DNA of 64,000 nucleotides from Brevundimonas vesicularis (GTDB lineage: Bacteria > Pseudomonadota > Alphaproteobacteria > Caulobacterales > Caulobacteraceae), in the NCBI RefSeq assembly GCF_027886425.1, contig NZ_CP115671.1, positions 1,612,001 through 1,676,000 of the forward strand. Direction: 5' to 3'. Both the position numbers and the translations under genes were made by a program. How positions within the stretch are numbered: position 1 is the first letter of the stretch; each line of letters starts with the position of its first letter. Below the pieces are notes generated by a model, which was not told where the DNA came from, did not search any database, and was given only the letters and a program-made list of their open reading frames with translations. Shown here piece after piece: positions 53,384 through 62,201 of the stretch.

Positions 53384-54402
53384 GCGCGGTCTTCGCCCTC
53401 GACCTGACCGACGCCGAAACCTATCCGTCGCGACGGACGGAGGCGTGGAAATACAGCGACCTGAAGCGCTATCTTCGCGCCGCGCCGGAGCCGTCCGGCA
53501 CGGCCGAGGTCGGGCCGCCGGGACCGTTTTATGATCTGGGCGGGGAGGCGATCGTCTTCGCCAACGGGCGCGCCGTGGGCGTGACCGACTTCATCGCCTC
53601 GGGCGAGCGGACGCTGCGGCTGCGCTATGTGTCGGACGCCGTCGGCACGGGCCACACGGCCAGCGCGCGGGTGTCGGCGCGCGCCGGCGCCAAGCTGCTG
53701 CTGCTGGAAACGCACGAGGGCGCGGGCTCGGCCTACGTCGCGCACAATACGCTGGAACTGGACGTGGCGGCCGGGGCCGAGGTGACGCGCGTCGTCCTGG
53801 TCGAGGAGCCGGAAGACGCCATCTCCATCGCCGAGGCCCATGTGAAGGTCGAGGCGGGCGGCATCTATCGCCAGACTATCGTCACGACCGGCGCCAAGCT
53901 GCAGCGGATCGAGACGCGCATCACCCACTATGCGCAGGGCGCGAATGTGCAGGCCGACGGCCTGTATCTGCTGAACGGATCGCGCCATACTGACCTGACC
54001 AGCGTGGTGCGCCACGTCGAGCATGACGGCGCGACCTCGCAACTGATCAAGGGCGTGGCCCGCGATACGGCGCGCGGCGTCTTCCAGGGCAAGATCGTGG
54101 TCGAGCGCGGCGCCGACGGCACCGATGCGCGGATGGGCCATCACGCCCTGATCGCCAGCGAGCGGGCCGAGATCGACGCCAAACCAGAACTGATCATCTA
54201 CGCCGACGACGTGCAGTGCGCGCACGGCAACACCGTGGGGACGCTGGACGAGAGCGCCCTGTTCTACATGCAGCAGCGCGGGATTCCGGCCGACGAAGCC
54301 CGCGCCCTGCTGACCCAGGCCTTCCTGATCGAGGTCATCGACCGGATCGAGCATGAGGGCGCGAGAGAGGTGGCGCGGGAATGGCTGACGGCGCGGTTGT
54401 GA
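53380..54402 (+). CDS. sufD: Fe-S cluster assembly protein SufD
   Basis: The 340-residue SufB paralogue that completes the scaffold. SRRTEAWKYSDLKRYL is the SufD N-terminal signature, and YADDVQCAHGNTVGTLDESALFYMQQRGI near the C terminus is the shared SufB/D core. It is shorter than E. coli SufD (423) by trimming in the N-terminal region. The 3' end overlaps sufS by 22 bp. Confidence 0.94.
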
Positions 54403-55619
54403 ACACCTTCGATCCCTTTGCCGTGCGGGCGCAGTTCCCGATCCTGTCGCGTCAGGTGAACGGCAAGCCGCTGGTCTATCTGGACAATGCGGCCTCGGCG
54501 CAGAAGCCGCGCGCGGTGATCGACGCACTGGTGGCGACGATGGAGGGCGGCTACGCCAACGTCCACCGGGGCCTGCACACCCTGTCGAACGAGGCGACCG
54601 AAGCCTTCGAAAAGGCGCGCGAGATCGTCGCCCGCTTCCTGAACGCCGAAAGCGCCGAACAGGTGGTCTGGACCAAGGGCGGGACCGAGGCGATCAATCT
54701 GGTCGCCAACGGGCTTGGGCTGTCGATCGAGCCGGGCGACGAGATCATCGTCTCGGAGATGGAGCATCATTCCAACATCGTGCCCTGGCATCTGCTACGT
54801 GAACGGCGCGGGGCGGTGATCAAGTGGATCCCGGTCAAGGACGACGGCTCGCTGGACATGGCGACCTATGCCGACCTGCTGGGGCCCAGGACGCGGATGG
54901 TGGCGGTCACCCACATGTCCAACGTGCTGGGAACCATCAATCCGGTCGCCGAGATCAGCCGCCTGGCCCATGCGGCGGGGGCGCAGGTGCTGATCGACGG
55001 GTGCCAGGGGGCGGTCCATGCGACGCCGGACGTTCAAGCCATCGGCTGCGACTTCTACGTCCTGACCGGGCACAAGCTGTTTGCGCCCACCGGCATCGGC
55101 GCCCTGTACGGCAAGGCCGAGGCGCTGGAGGCGCTGCCGCCCTATCAGGGCGGGGGCGAGATGATCGAGACGGTCGAGCAGGACCGCGTGACCTATGCCC
55201 GGCCGCCTCACCGGTTCGAGGCGGGGACGCCCCCGATCCTGGAGGCCATCGGCCTGGGCGCGGCCTTGGAATGGCTGGCGCAATACGATCGGGCGGCCGT
55301 ACAGGCGCATGAGCATGCCCTTTATCAGCACGCTGTTGACCGACTTCAGGGTCAGACCTGGCTGCGGATTCTGGGCGAGGCCGAAGGCAAGGGCGCGATC
55401 CTGACCTTCGCCGTCGAGGGCGCGCACGCACATGATGTCGCCCAGATCATGGACCGTTACGGAGTCGCGGTGCGCGCGGGTCTGCACTGCGCCGAGCCGC
55501 TGGCGAAAAGAATGGGGGTGACGTCGAGCACCCGCGCCTCCTTCGCCCTATATAACACCGTGGAGGATGCCGACGCCTTCGTGGATGCGCTGATCAAGGC
55601 GCGGAACTTCTTCGTGTAA
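54381..55619 (+). CDS. sufS: Cysteine desulfurase SufS (group II)
   Basis: A 412-residue PLP-dependent desulfurase of the SufS/CsdA class. The PLP lysine lies in LTGHKLFAPTGIGALYG and the catalytic cysteine in RAGLHCAEPLAKRMG; YLDNAASAQKPRAVID starts the fold. The ATG at 54381 overlaps sufD by 22 bp; a GTG at 54399 is the alternative. Having both a NifS-like and a SufS enzyme in one operon is notable. No sufE gene is in view. Confidence 0.94.
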   Translation: MADGAVVNTFDPFAVRAQFPILSRQVNGKPLVYLDNAASAQKPRAVIDALVATMEGGYANVHRGLHTLSNEATEAFEKAREIVARFLNAESAEQVVWTKGGTEAINLVANGLGLSIEPGDEIIVSEMEHHSNIVPWHLLRERRGAVIKWIPVKDDGSLDMATYADLLGPRTRMVAVTHMSNVLGTINPVAEISRLAHAAGAQVLIDGCQGAVHATPDVQAIGCDFYVLTGHKLFAPTGIGALYGKAEALEALPPYQGGGEMIETVEQDRVTYARPPHRFEAGTPPILEAIGLGAALEWLAQYDRAAVQAHEHALYQHAVDRLQGQTWLRILGEAEGKGAILTFAVEGAHAHDVAQIMDRYGVAVRAGLHCAEPLAKRMGVTSSTRASFALYNTVEDADAFVDALIKARNFFV

Positions 55620-55623
55620 GCCG

Positions 55624-56013
55624 ATGACAGATCAACCGATTCAAGACAGCGACGCCTTCAAGGACGCTTGGGACGAACCTCAGAAAAGCGCCCTGTCGCA
55701 GGCCGAGCTGGACACCCTGACCGATCAGCTGATCGAGGCGCTGAAGTCTGTCTATGACCCGGAAATCCCGGTCGACATCTATGAGCTGGGCCTGATCTAC
55801 CGCGTGGACGTGAACGATGACCGCGATGTGGTGGTGGACATGACGCTGACGGCGCCGGGCTGTCCGGTCGCCGGCGAAATGCCGGGCTGGGTGGAGACGG
55901 CGGTGGAAAAGGTCGAGGGCGTGCGCAGCGCCAAGGCCAATCTGGTGTTTGATCCGCCGTGGGACGCTTCCAAGATGAGCGACGAGGCCAAGCTGGCCCT
56001 GAACATGTTCTGA
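55624..56013 (+). CDS. sufT: SUF system protein SufT (DUF59/MIP18)
   Basis: 129 residues with the DUF59 signature LKSVYDPEIPVDIYELGLIY and the TAPGCPVAGEMPGWV segment with the conserved cysteine. SufT-type proteins help mature Fe-S proteins. It starts 4 bp after sufS and is followed by the A-type carrier. Confidence 0.92.
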   Translation: MTDQPIQDSDAFKDAWDEPQKSALSQAELDTLTDQLIEALKSVYDPEIPVDIYELGLIYRVDVNDDRDVVVDMTLTAPGCPVAGEMPGWVETAVEKVEGVRSAKANLVFDPPWDASKMSDEAKLALNMF

Positions 56014-56026
56014 TGGATATGTTCTG

Positions 56027-56416
56027 ATGACCGAGCTTCAAGCCACATCGCGTCCGCGCCGCCCGCGCCCCAAAGCCGTCACCCTGACGGACGCGGCCGC
56101 CGAACGGGTGCGTGAGATCCTGGACAATGCCGAGAACGATCACATCGGCCTGAGGATCGGCGTCAAGAACGGTGGGTGCGCCGGGCAGGAGTACACCTTC
56201 GCTTATGCCGACGAGATCGGGCCCATGGACGAGGTGGTCGAGGACAAGGGCGTCACCATTCTGATCGAGCCTCGGGCCGTGCTGTTCCTGATCGGCACCG
56301 AGATCGACTATGAGACGACGCGCCTGGCGTCCAAGTTCGTGTTCAACAATCCGAACCAGACCGACGCCTGCGGCTGCGGCGAGAGCGTGACCATCGTGCC
56401 GGTCGCCGCCGACTGA
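56027..56416 (+). CDS. sufA: A-type Fe-S carrier (SufA/IscA family)
   Basis: A 129-residue carrier that passes clusters to target proteins. The three cluster cysteines are visible: GVKNGGCAGQEY and the C-terminal DACGCGESV (C-x-C). A short basic N-terminal extension (RPRRPRPK) precedes the fold, which ends in VTIVPVAAD. It lies 13 bp after sufT. Confidence 0.93.
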   Translation: MTELQATSRPRRPRPKAVTLTDAAAERVREILDNAENDHIGLRIGVKNGGCAGQEYTFAYADEIGPMDEVVEDKGVTILIEPRAVLFLIGTEIDYETTRLASKFVFNNPNQTDACGCGESVTIVPVAAD

Positions 56417-56431
56417 GAGGGGTCCGGTCTG

Positions 56432-56791
56432 ATGGCTTATGACGCGGACTTCGGCGAATGGGTTCGCGAGCATTTCCACGCGCTCGGCCGCCTGGAGATC
56501 AAGCGCATGTTCGGCGGGGCGGGGGTCTATGCCGCTGGCGTCATGTTCGCCCTGCTGGACGACGGCGTGGTCTGGCTGAAGGGCGACGAAGCGCTGGGCG
56601 CGGCCTTCGTCGAGGCCGGCTCGCGTCAGTTCACCTATCCGACCAAGGACGGCCGCACGATGAGCATGGGCTACTGGACCCTGCCTGAAACGGCTCTCGA
56701 TGACCCCGACGAAGCCGTCGCCTGGGCGAGGCGGTCGCTGGACGTGGCGGTGAGGAAGGCGTCGGGGAAGAAGCCGAAGCCCGTTACTTAG
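56432..56791 (+). CDS. TfoX N-terminal domain protein
   Basis: A 119-residue protein with the TfoX N-terminal domain (LEIKRMFGGAGVYAAGVMFALL, FTYPTKDGRTMSMGYWTLPE). It lacks the C-terminal domain of competence regulator Sxy/TfoX, so a role in competence cannot be claimed. It is likely the last gene of the suf transcript, 15 bp after the carrier gene, and overlaps plsC tail to tail by 8 bp. Confidence 0.88.
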   Translation: MAYDADFGEWVREHFHALGRLEIKRMFGGAGVYAAGVMFALLDDGVVWLKGDEALGAAFVEAGSRQFTYPTKDGRTMSMGYWTLPETALDDPDEAVAWARRSLDVAVRKASGKKPKPVT

Positions 56792-57536
56792 TCGGTGTGT
56801 CGATCAGCACGGCTGGCGTCACGGGTTGACCCTTGGCCTGGGCGACGAGTTCGGCGGTGCGGGTCTCGATGACGGCTTCGAGGCGAGCCAGGAATTCCTC
56901 TTTGGGCAGGCCGACGGGGATCGGGTCGAGGAAATCCAGCGTCGCTGTGCCGGGGTGTTTTTCGTACTTTTCCTCTGGCCAGAAGAGGCCGAGGTTGGTG
57001 GCGAGCGGCACGACCGGCACGTCGAAGTCGCGGTACATGTGCCAGACGCCGGAGCGGTATTTGAACTTCTTGCCGACGGGCGCGAGATGGCCCTCGGGAT
57101 AGATCAGGATCTTGCGGTTTTCGGCGCGGGCCTCCGCGGCGCGCATGGCCAGGGCCTTGCGGGCTTCGTGGCCGCCGCAGGAGTTGACAACGATGGCGCC
57201 CAGTTTCTTCAGCACGCCGCCCAGCAGGGGAAACTTTTCCAGGTGGTCGCCGGTGACGAAGGCGATGTCGTCGAACTGATCGTAGGTCGCAAAGCCGTCG
57301 CCCCAGCTTTGATGTTTGGAGGCAATGATGAAGGCGCCCGGGGGCAGTCGATCCTTGCCGTGAACGTTCAGCTTGATGCCGGCGAAGATCGACATGGCCT
57401 GGACCATGCGTTTCACATAGCGACGGATGACCCAACTGGCCGGGCCGCGCCCGGGCGCCAGCGCGGCGAAGGCGGCGGTCAGCCCATAGCCGATCGACAG
57501 GATCCAGTAGGCGACATTGAAGGCGAAGCTGCGCAT
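56784..57536 (-). CDS. 1-acyl-sn-glycerol-3-phosphate acyltransferase (PlsC family)
   Basis: Acylates lysophosphatidic acid to phosphatidic acid at the membrane, 250 residues. One N-terminal membrane helix, then the catalytic motif as SKHQSWGDGF (an H-x4-D variant: His-Gln-Ser-Trp-Gly-Asp), the FPLLGGVLKKLGAI block and the substrate motif YPEGHLAPVG. Family assignment is firm; exact substrate is inferred. Confidence 0.9.
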   Translation of the reverse strand: MRSFAFNVAYWILSIGYGLTAAFAALAPGRGPASWVIRRYVKRMVQAMSIFAGIKLNVHGKDRLPPGAFIIASKHQSWGDGFATYDQFDDIAFVTGDHLEKFPLLGGVLKKLGAIVVNSCGGHEARKALAMRAAEARAENRKILIYPEGHLAPVGKKFKYRSGVWHMYRDFDVPVVPLATNLGLFWPEEKYEKHPGTATLDFLDPIPVGLPKEEFLARLEAVIETRTAELVAQAKGQPVTPAVLIDTPTK

Positions 57537-57573
57537 GGGACGACTATGGCAGAAAGCTTGGCCTTGTCAGACC

Positions 57574-58623
57574 CTAAGCCGCCTTTTCGAGCGATGACGC
57601 CGGCGTGACGCAGTTTCGGCCCGCGCGTTTGGATTCGTACAGGGCGGCGTCCGCGCGTTCCAGCAGGCTGGCGGCGGTTTCGCCCTTTCGACGCTGGGCG
57701 AAGCCGGCAGAGACCGTGACTGAGCCCAGGTCGTCGTTGGTCGAGCGACGGCGCAGCGCGCGTGAAGCTACGTCGTTGCGGATGCTCTCCAGCGCCGCCA
57801 TCACGACGCCGGCGCCTTCACCAGGGAAGATGATGGCGAACTCTTCGCCGCCGAACCGGGCGGCGAATCGGGTCTTGCCGCAGATGTTGGACAGGACGGT
57901 GGAGACATAGCGCAGGACCTGGTCGCCGGTCTGGTGGCCCCAGGTGTCGTTGAACCGTTTGAAATGGTCGATGTCCAGGATGGCCAGGCTGAGCGGCGCG
58001 CCATCATCCTCGGCGCAGGCGGCCTCAAGCCGTTCATCAAAGGCCTTGCGGTTGGCCAGATTGGTCAGCGCGTCGGTCATGGCGTCGCGGCGCACCTGTT
58101 CCAGGTTTTCGCGCAGGCGGATGACTTCCTTGTTGGACTTTTCCAGACGCTTTTCAAGGATCGCCGTTTCACGTCGTACGCGGTTGGTTGCGGTCGACAG
58201 GCCGCCGACCAGATCCTTCAGCGAGGACGGATCATCGACGGTTTCCATGCACTGCGAGGCGTCGGCGAGGGTCTCGCCATAGTCGTGCTGGGTCTTGTGC
58301 GCCATAGCGATGGCGCTGGCGACGCTGGCCAATTCGCGGTCCAGCACGGCGCCGACGTCGCGGATCTGATCCGGCAGGCGACCGCGCGGCAGGAACTCGG
58401 CGGCCAGCATTTCGGACGTCTTGTCAGTGATAACGGCGGACTGCGCCAGCAGACGGCGGATTTCCTGGGCCAGGGGGCCGTCGGGATCGCTGATGTAGTG
58501 CAGCCAAAGCTCGAAGTTCAGCGGCGTGGGCCACACGCCGGCCTTTTCCATTTCGCCGATGACGTTGCGCGCCAAATCATAGGCTTGAGGAGCTCTCAGC
58601 GCCGTCTCGACCTTTTTCGACAT
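57574..58623 (-). CDS. Diguanylate cyclase (GGDEF domain)
   Basis: Makes cyclic di-GMP from two GTP. 349 residues from the ATG at 58623; an ATG at 58668 would add 15. The N-terminal 170 residues are helical with a likely coiled coil (ILEKRLEKSNKEVIRLRENLEQ). The GGDEF domain has ARFGGEEFAIIFPG, with the active GGEEF signature. The allosteric RxxD inhibitory site, expected five residues before GGEEF, is not present (the bases encode TRFAAR there), so it should escape that product feedback. No sensor domain is recognised. Confidence 0.9.
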   Translation of the reverse strand: MSKKVETALRAPQAYDLARNVIGEMEKAGVWPTPLNFELWLHYISDPDGPLAQEIRRLLAQSAVITDKTSEMLAAEFLPRGRLPDQIRDVGAVLDRELASVASAIAMAHKTQHDYGETLADASQCMETVDDPSSLKDLVGGLSTATNRVRRETAILEKRLEKSNKEVIRLRENLEQVRRDAMTDALTNLANRKAFDERLEAACAEDDGAPLSLAILDIDHFKRFNDTWGHQTGDQVLRYVSTVLSNICGKTRFAARFGGEEFAIIFPGEGAGVVMAALESIRNDVASRALRRRSTNDDLGSVTVSAGFAQRRKGETAASLLERADAALYESKRAGRNCVTPASSLEKAA

Positions 58624-58733
58624 TCTTGTTCCCCTGGGCCCCTGTTCTGGAGCTGTGTCGGGGCGCATACTACGGGATGTTCCGTAATGCAGGGTAAACG
58701 ACGCGGCGTTTCACCGCGCCGTTGTGTACGAGT

Positions 58734-60299
58734 TCAGGCGCGGATGACGACGGGCCGGCGCAGGAAGGCGGGGATGTCGTCGCCGAAGCCACGCACGCCC
58801 TGGCGCTGAGTATCGCTCTTGTCGGCCTTGCGGTCACCGCGGCGATCGGATTGCAGCAACTGCGGTTCACGGTCTGCACGGTCGGGGCGCGCGGCGTGAG
58901 CGGTCTCAACAGGCTCGACGATCGGCTGCGCATCGATTGCGGCGGCGACGGGAGCCGCAACTTCGACCCGCGTCTCGGGGCGGGCCTTGCGGCGGCTGCG
59001 GCTGCGGGGCGCCTCGGCCTCCTGAGACGATGGCGCGGCGGTGACGGGGGCGATGTCGACAGGCTCGGAGGATGGCGTGGGCGCCGTGCTGGTGCGCGAC
59101 CGGCTGCGACCGCGTTCGCCCGAGCGTTTGTCGTCGCGGCGCGGGCCGTCTTTAATGGCGGCGAAGTCGATGCCTTCAAGAACCAGCTCTTCCGGATCCT
59201 TCTTGATCAGCTTCAGCACCTTATCCAGCGACTTGTCGTCGGCCGGGGTCACGATCATGAAGGCCTGGCCCAGCTTGCCGGCGCGGCCGGTGCGGCCGAT
59301 GCGGTGGACGTAGTCGTCGGCGTGGTGCGAGACGTCGTAGTTGAAGACGTGGCTGACGTCGGGGATATCCAGGCCGCGCGCGGCGACATCCGAGGCGACC
59401 AAAATCTTCAGCGCGCCCGAGCGGAAATCCGCCAGGGTCTTCATCCGGTGCGACTGATCCAGGTCGCCGTGGATCGGGGCAGCGTCGAAGCCGTGGGCCT
59501 TAAGCGACTTGGCGACGATATCGACTTCGGATTTGCGATTGCAGAAGACGATGCCGTTGCGCACGTCCTCCCGACCGACCAGGGCGCGCAGAGCGGTCCG
59601 CTTGGCCTTGGGGTCCGAGGTCGGGATGCGGACGATGTACTGGGTGATGGTGTCGGCGGTCATCGCCGGACGCGAGGCCTCGATCCGGGTCGGATCCTTG
59701 AGGAAGGCGGTCGTCAGGCGCGTGATCTCCGGCGGCATGGTCGCCGAGAAGAACAGGGTCTGGCGGCGCGGCGGCGTCAGTTTGAAAATGCGCTCGATGT
59801 CGGGGATGAAGCCCATGTCCAGCATCCGGTCGGCCTCGTCGACGACCATGATCTCGACGCCAGTCAGCAGCATCTTGCCGCGTTCGAACAGGTCGAGCAG
59901 GCGGCCGGGCGTGGCGATCAGGACGTCGACGCCCTTGTTCAGCGCCGCAACCTGGTCGCCCATGGAGACGCCTCCGATCAGCAGGACCCAGCTGAGCTTG
60001 GTGCCCTTGGCGTATTTGGCGAAGCTCTCGGCGACCTGGTCGGCCAGTTCGCGGGTCGGCGCCAGGACAATGGCGCGCGGCATACGGGCGCGGGCGCGGC
60101 CGGTGGACAGGCGATCGACCAGGGGCAGGGTGAAGGCGGCGGTCTTGCCGGTGCCGGTCTGGGCGATGCCCAGAACATCACGTCCGGCGAGGGCGACGGG
60201 GATCGCCTGTTCCTGAATGGGCGTGGCGGTCGTGTAGCCGGTGTCGGCGACGGCCTGAAGGGTCGTGGGCGAAAGGCCCAGTTGGGAAAATTCGGTCAT
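58734..60299 (-). CDS. DEAD-box RNA helicase (RhlE-like)
   Basis: A 521-residue ATP-dependent RNA helicase. Motifs in order: the Q motif with TPIQEQAIP, AQTGTGKT (I), PTRELADQV (Ia), VDEADRMLDMGF (II), FFSATM (III) and HRIGRTGRAG (VI). The last 140 residues are basic and low in complexity (RSGERGRSRSR), a typical RNA-binding tail. The ATG at 60299 follows a roughly 100-nt leader and a good sigma70-type promoter. RhlE-type helicases act in ribosome assembly and mRNA decay. Confidence 0.93.
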   Translation of the reverse strand: MTEFSQLGLSPTTLQAVADTGYTTATPIQEQAIPVALAGRDVLGIAQTGTGKTAAFTLPLVDRLSTGRARARMPRAIVLAPTRELADQVAESFAKYAKGTKLSWVLLIGGVSMGDQVAALNKGVDVLIATPGRLLDLFERGKMLLTGVEIMVVDEADRMLDMGFIPDIERIFKLTPPRRQTLFFSATMPPEITRLTTAFLKDPTRIEASRPAMTADTITQYIVRIPTSDPKAKRTALRALVGREDVRNGIVFCNRKSEVDIVAKSLKAHGFDAAPIHGDLDQSHRMKTLADFRSGALKILVASDVAARGLDIPDVSHVFNYDVSHHADDYVHRIGRTGRAGKLGQAFMIVTPADDKSLDKVLKLIKKDPEELVLEGIDFAAIKDGPRRDDKRSGERGRSRSRTSTAPTPSSEPVDIAPVTAAPSSQEAEAPRSRSRRKARPETRVEVAAPVAAAIDAQPIVEPVETAHAARPDRADREPQLLQSDRRGDRKADKSDTQRQGVRGFGDDIPAFLRRPVVIRA

Positions 60300-60403
60300 G
60301 AATCCTTGGGAGAGAAAGCGTCTGCGTGCATAGCAGCGACGGAACCGCCCCTCTTTGGGCGAGCGGGCGGCGCGGATCGCAGACCTGTCCCGAGGCTGGG
60401 GCG

Positions 60404-60431
60404 CATATAGAAGCCCCTGCGCAGAAGTCAA
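60404..60431 (-). promoter_or_regulatory. Promoter of the RNA helicase gene
   Basis: On the minus strand TTGACT (60426-60431) and TATATG (60404-60409) are separated by 16 bp, close to sigma70 consensus. Transcription would start near 60397, giving a leader of about 98 nt. Confidence 0.6.
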
Positions 60432-60482
60432 GTATTCCTGGTTTTTCGCTCAGCCGGCCGCAGGCCGTAAATCGCAGCCTGC

Positions 60483-60519
60483 AAACGAAAATCGCCGGAC
60501 GGGCGAGCCGTCCGGCGAT
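60483..60519 (-). terminator. Terminator of the H1-like gene
   Basis: A 12-bp perfect stem ATCGCCGGACGG (60491-60502) with CCGTCCGGCGAT (60508-60519), loop of 5 nt, followed on the minus strand by TTTTCGTTT. It lies 26 bp beyond the stop. Confidence 0.85.
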
Positions 60520-60544
60520 CTGCTGGATCAGAGAGGAAGTGCGA

Positions 60545-61234
60545 TCAGCGCTTGCCGAAGATCATATCTCCCAGTTTGGCTAAGAAGCCCTTTTCCTCGG
60601 GCTTGGCGGCGGGCGCCGGCTTGGGTGCTTCGACCGGCTTGGGAGCCTGAGCCTGCGTAGGGGCGGACGCCGCAGCGGCGGGGGCAGCGGCGGGTGCAGG
60701 GGTGGCGGCAGGCTTGGGCGCGGCGACGGGTTCCGCAGGCTTGGGCGCAGCTGCGGCCGGCTTGGCGGCAGGTGCGGCCTTCGGGGCGGCGGCGGGTTTC
60801 GAAGCGGCGGCCTTGGGGGCAGCAGGTTTCGCCGCTGCAGGCTTTGCCGCCGTCGCCTTCGGGGCGGCCGCTTTCGGAGCTGCAGACTTCACTGCCGTCT
60901 TGGCGGCGGCGGGTTTGGGTGCAGCAGCCTTGGGCGCGGCTTTCGGAGCAGCATTGGGGGCAGGGGCGGGTTTCGGCTTGGCTGCGGCCTTGGCGGCGAC
61001 CGGCTTAGCGGCGGGCTTGGGGGCGGCGGTTTTGGGCGCCGCAGCCTTGGGCGGGACAGTCTTGGCGGCAGCGGGCTTCGGCGCAGCGGCTGCCGGCTTT
61101 GCCGCAGCCTTGGGCGCAGCGGTTTTCTCGGCGGCGGTCTTCACGGCGCTCGACTTCGGCGCGGCTTTAGGCTTGGAAGCGGCGGTCGCCGGCTTTGGCG
61201 ACGCTGGTTTAGACGTAGACGGTGACTTGGCCAT
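60545..61234 (-). CDS. Ala/Lys/Pro-rich histone H1-like protein
   Basis: A 229-residue low-complexity protein made of short blocks such as AAPKPAAAKTA, rich in Ala, Pro and Lys and devoid of folded-domain signatures, resembling bacterial H1-like DNA-binding proteins. The last 20 residues differ: EEKGFLAKLGDMIFGKR is amphipathic and probably folds. No signal peptide. It diverges from prmA and is followed by a strong terminator. Nucleoid binding is inferred from composition alone; a cell-envelope linker is possible. Confidence 0.75.
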   Translation of the reverse strand: MAKSPSTSKPASPKPATAASKPKAAPKSSAVKTAAEKTAAPKAAAKPAAAAPKPAAAKTVPPKAAAPKTAAPKPAAKPVAAKAAAKPKPAPAPNAAPKAAPKAAAPKPAAAKTAVKSAAPKAAAPKATAAKPAAAKPAAPKAAASKPAAAPKAAPAAKPAAAAPKPAEPVAAPKPAATPAPAAAPAAAASAPTQAQAPKPVEAPKPAPAAKPEEKGFLAKLGDMIFGKR

Positions 61235-61328
61235 GTATTCCCCGACCCCTCGGTTTGATAAAAACGCGGCGGCGACGGGCGTTCAGCACCGGATCGCTAC
61301 GATTCGCCATATTACCGGTGTTTGAAAA

Positions 61329-62192
61329 ATGTCCGAGTCCGCACTTCAGATAATCGCACGTGGCCCGCGCGCCGCGGCAGAGGCCGCAGCAGAGGCCGTA
61401 GACGCCGATCCGCGGCTGGAAGGCGCGACCTATTCCATCCTGGAAGAGGACGAGGACAACGACGTCTGGCGCATCGACGCCTTTCCCACGACGGACGAAG
61501 AGGTCGAGGGGCTGAAGGCGGTGCTGGCGGGCTATCCGGTGACGGTGCTGGTCGAGAAGCTGGCGGACGCCGACTGGCTGGCCATGTCGCTGTCGGGTCT
61601 GCCGCCGGTCGAGGCCGGACGGTTCTTCGTCTATGGCGCGCACGATCAGGGCAAGGTGCCCGAGGGCCGCGTCACGCTGAAGATCGACGCCGGCGCCGCA
61701 TTCGGCACGGGCCACCATGGCACGACGGTCGGCTGCCTGGAGGCGTTCGACAAGCTGCTGGAGACCGAACGCTTCGAGAAGGTGCTGGACGTCGGCTGCG
61801 GCACGGGCGTGCTGGCGATCGCGGCGGCCAAGACGGGCTCGCCCATCGCGGTCGGAACCGACATCGACGAGCCCTCGGCCCGGATCGCCAATGAGAACGC
61901 CGAGATCAACGAGGCCAAGTGCGACTTCTATTTCGCCGATGGTCTCAGCGATCCGCGCATCGCCCAGCATCAGCCGTATGATCTGGTGTTCGCCAACATC
62001 CTGGCCGCGCCGCTGGTGCATCTGGCGCCCGAGATCGGGGCGGCGCTGAAGAGCGGCGGGGTCGCGATCCTGTCGGGCCTGCTGCGCACGCAGGAGGAGC
62101 GGGTGCTGGAGGCTTATCTGCCGCTGGGCTTCACGGTCGAGCAGACTATCCATCACGACGCCTGGAGCGCCCTGCAACTGCGCAAGGGCTGA
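61329..62192 (+). CDS. prmA: Ribosomal protein L11 methyltransferase PrmA
   Basis: Methylates lysines and the N terminus of ribosomal protein L11 with S-adenosylmethionine. 287 residues, with a less conserved N-terminal substrate domain, then AFGTGHHGTT, the SAM-binding VLDVGCGTGVLAIAA and the catalytic-region FANILAAPLVHL. A short gap of 9 bp leads to the M24 peptidase gene, so they are likely cotranscribed. Confidence 0.92.
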   Translation: MSESALQIIARGPRAAAEAAAEAVDADPRLEGATYSILEEDEDNDVWRIDAFPTTDEEVEGLKAVLAGYPVTVLVEKLADADWLAMSLSGLPPVEAGRFFVYGAHDQGKVPEGRVTLKIDAGAAFGTGHHGTTVGCLEAFDKLLETERFEKVLDVGCGTGVLAIAAAKTGSPIAVGTDIDEPSARIANENAEINEAKCDFYFADGLSDPRIAQHQPYDLVFANILAAPLVHLAPEIGAALKSGGVAILSGLLRTQEERVLEAYLPLGFTVEQTIHHDAWSALQLRKG

Positions 62193-62201
62193 GGATCGAT
62201 C

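Larger units (their letters stand above)
60300..60544. other. Leader of the helicase gene and terminator of the H1-like gene
   Basis: 245 bp without a gene. On the minus strand it holds the helicase promoter (60404-60431) and an about 100-nt leader, and the terminator of the upstream H1-like gene (60483-60519). I see no open frame with coding character. Confidence 0.6.

Noticed and set aside
60665..61230. CRISPR-like or minisatellite array in the Ala/Lys/Pro gene
   Set aside because: The repetition follows codons for Ala, Pro and Lys with irregular units and no spacers; it is coding low complexity.
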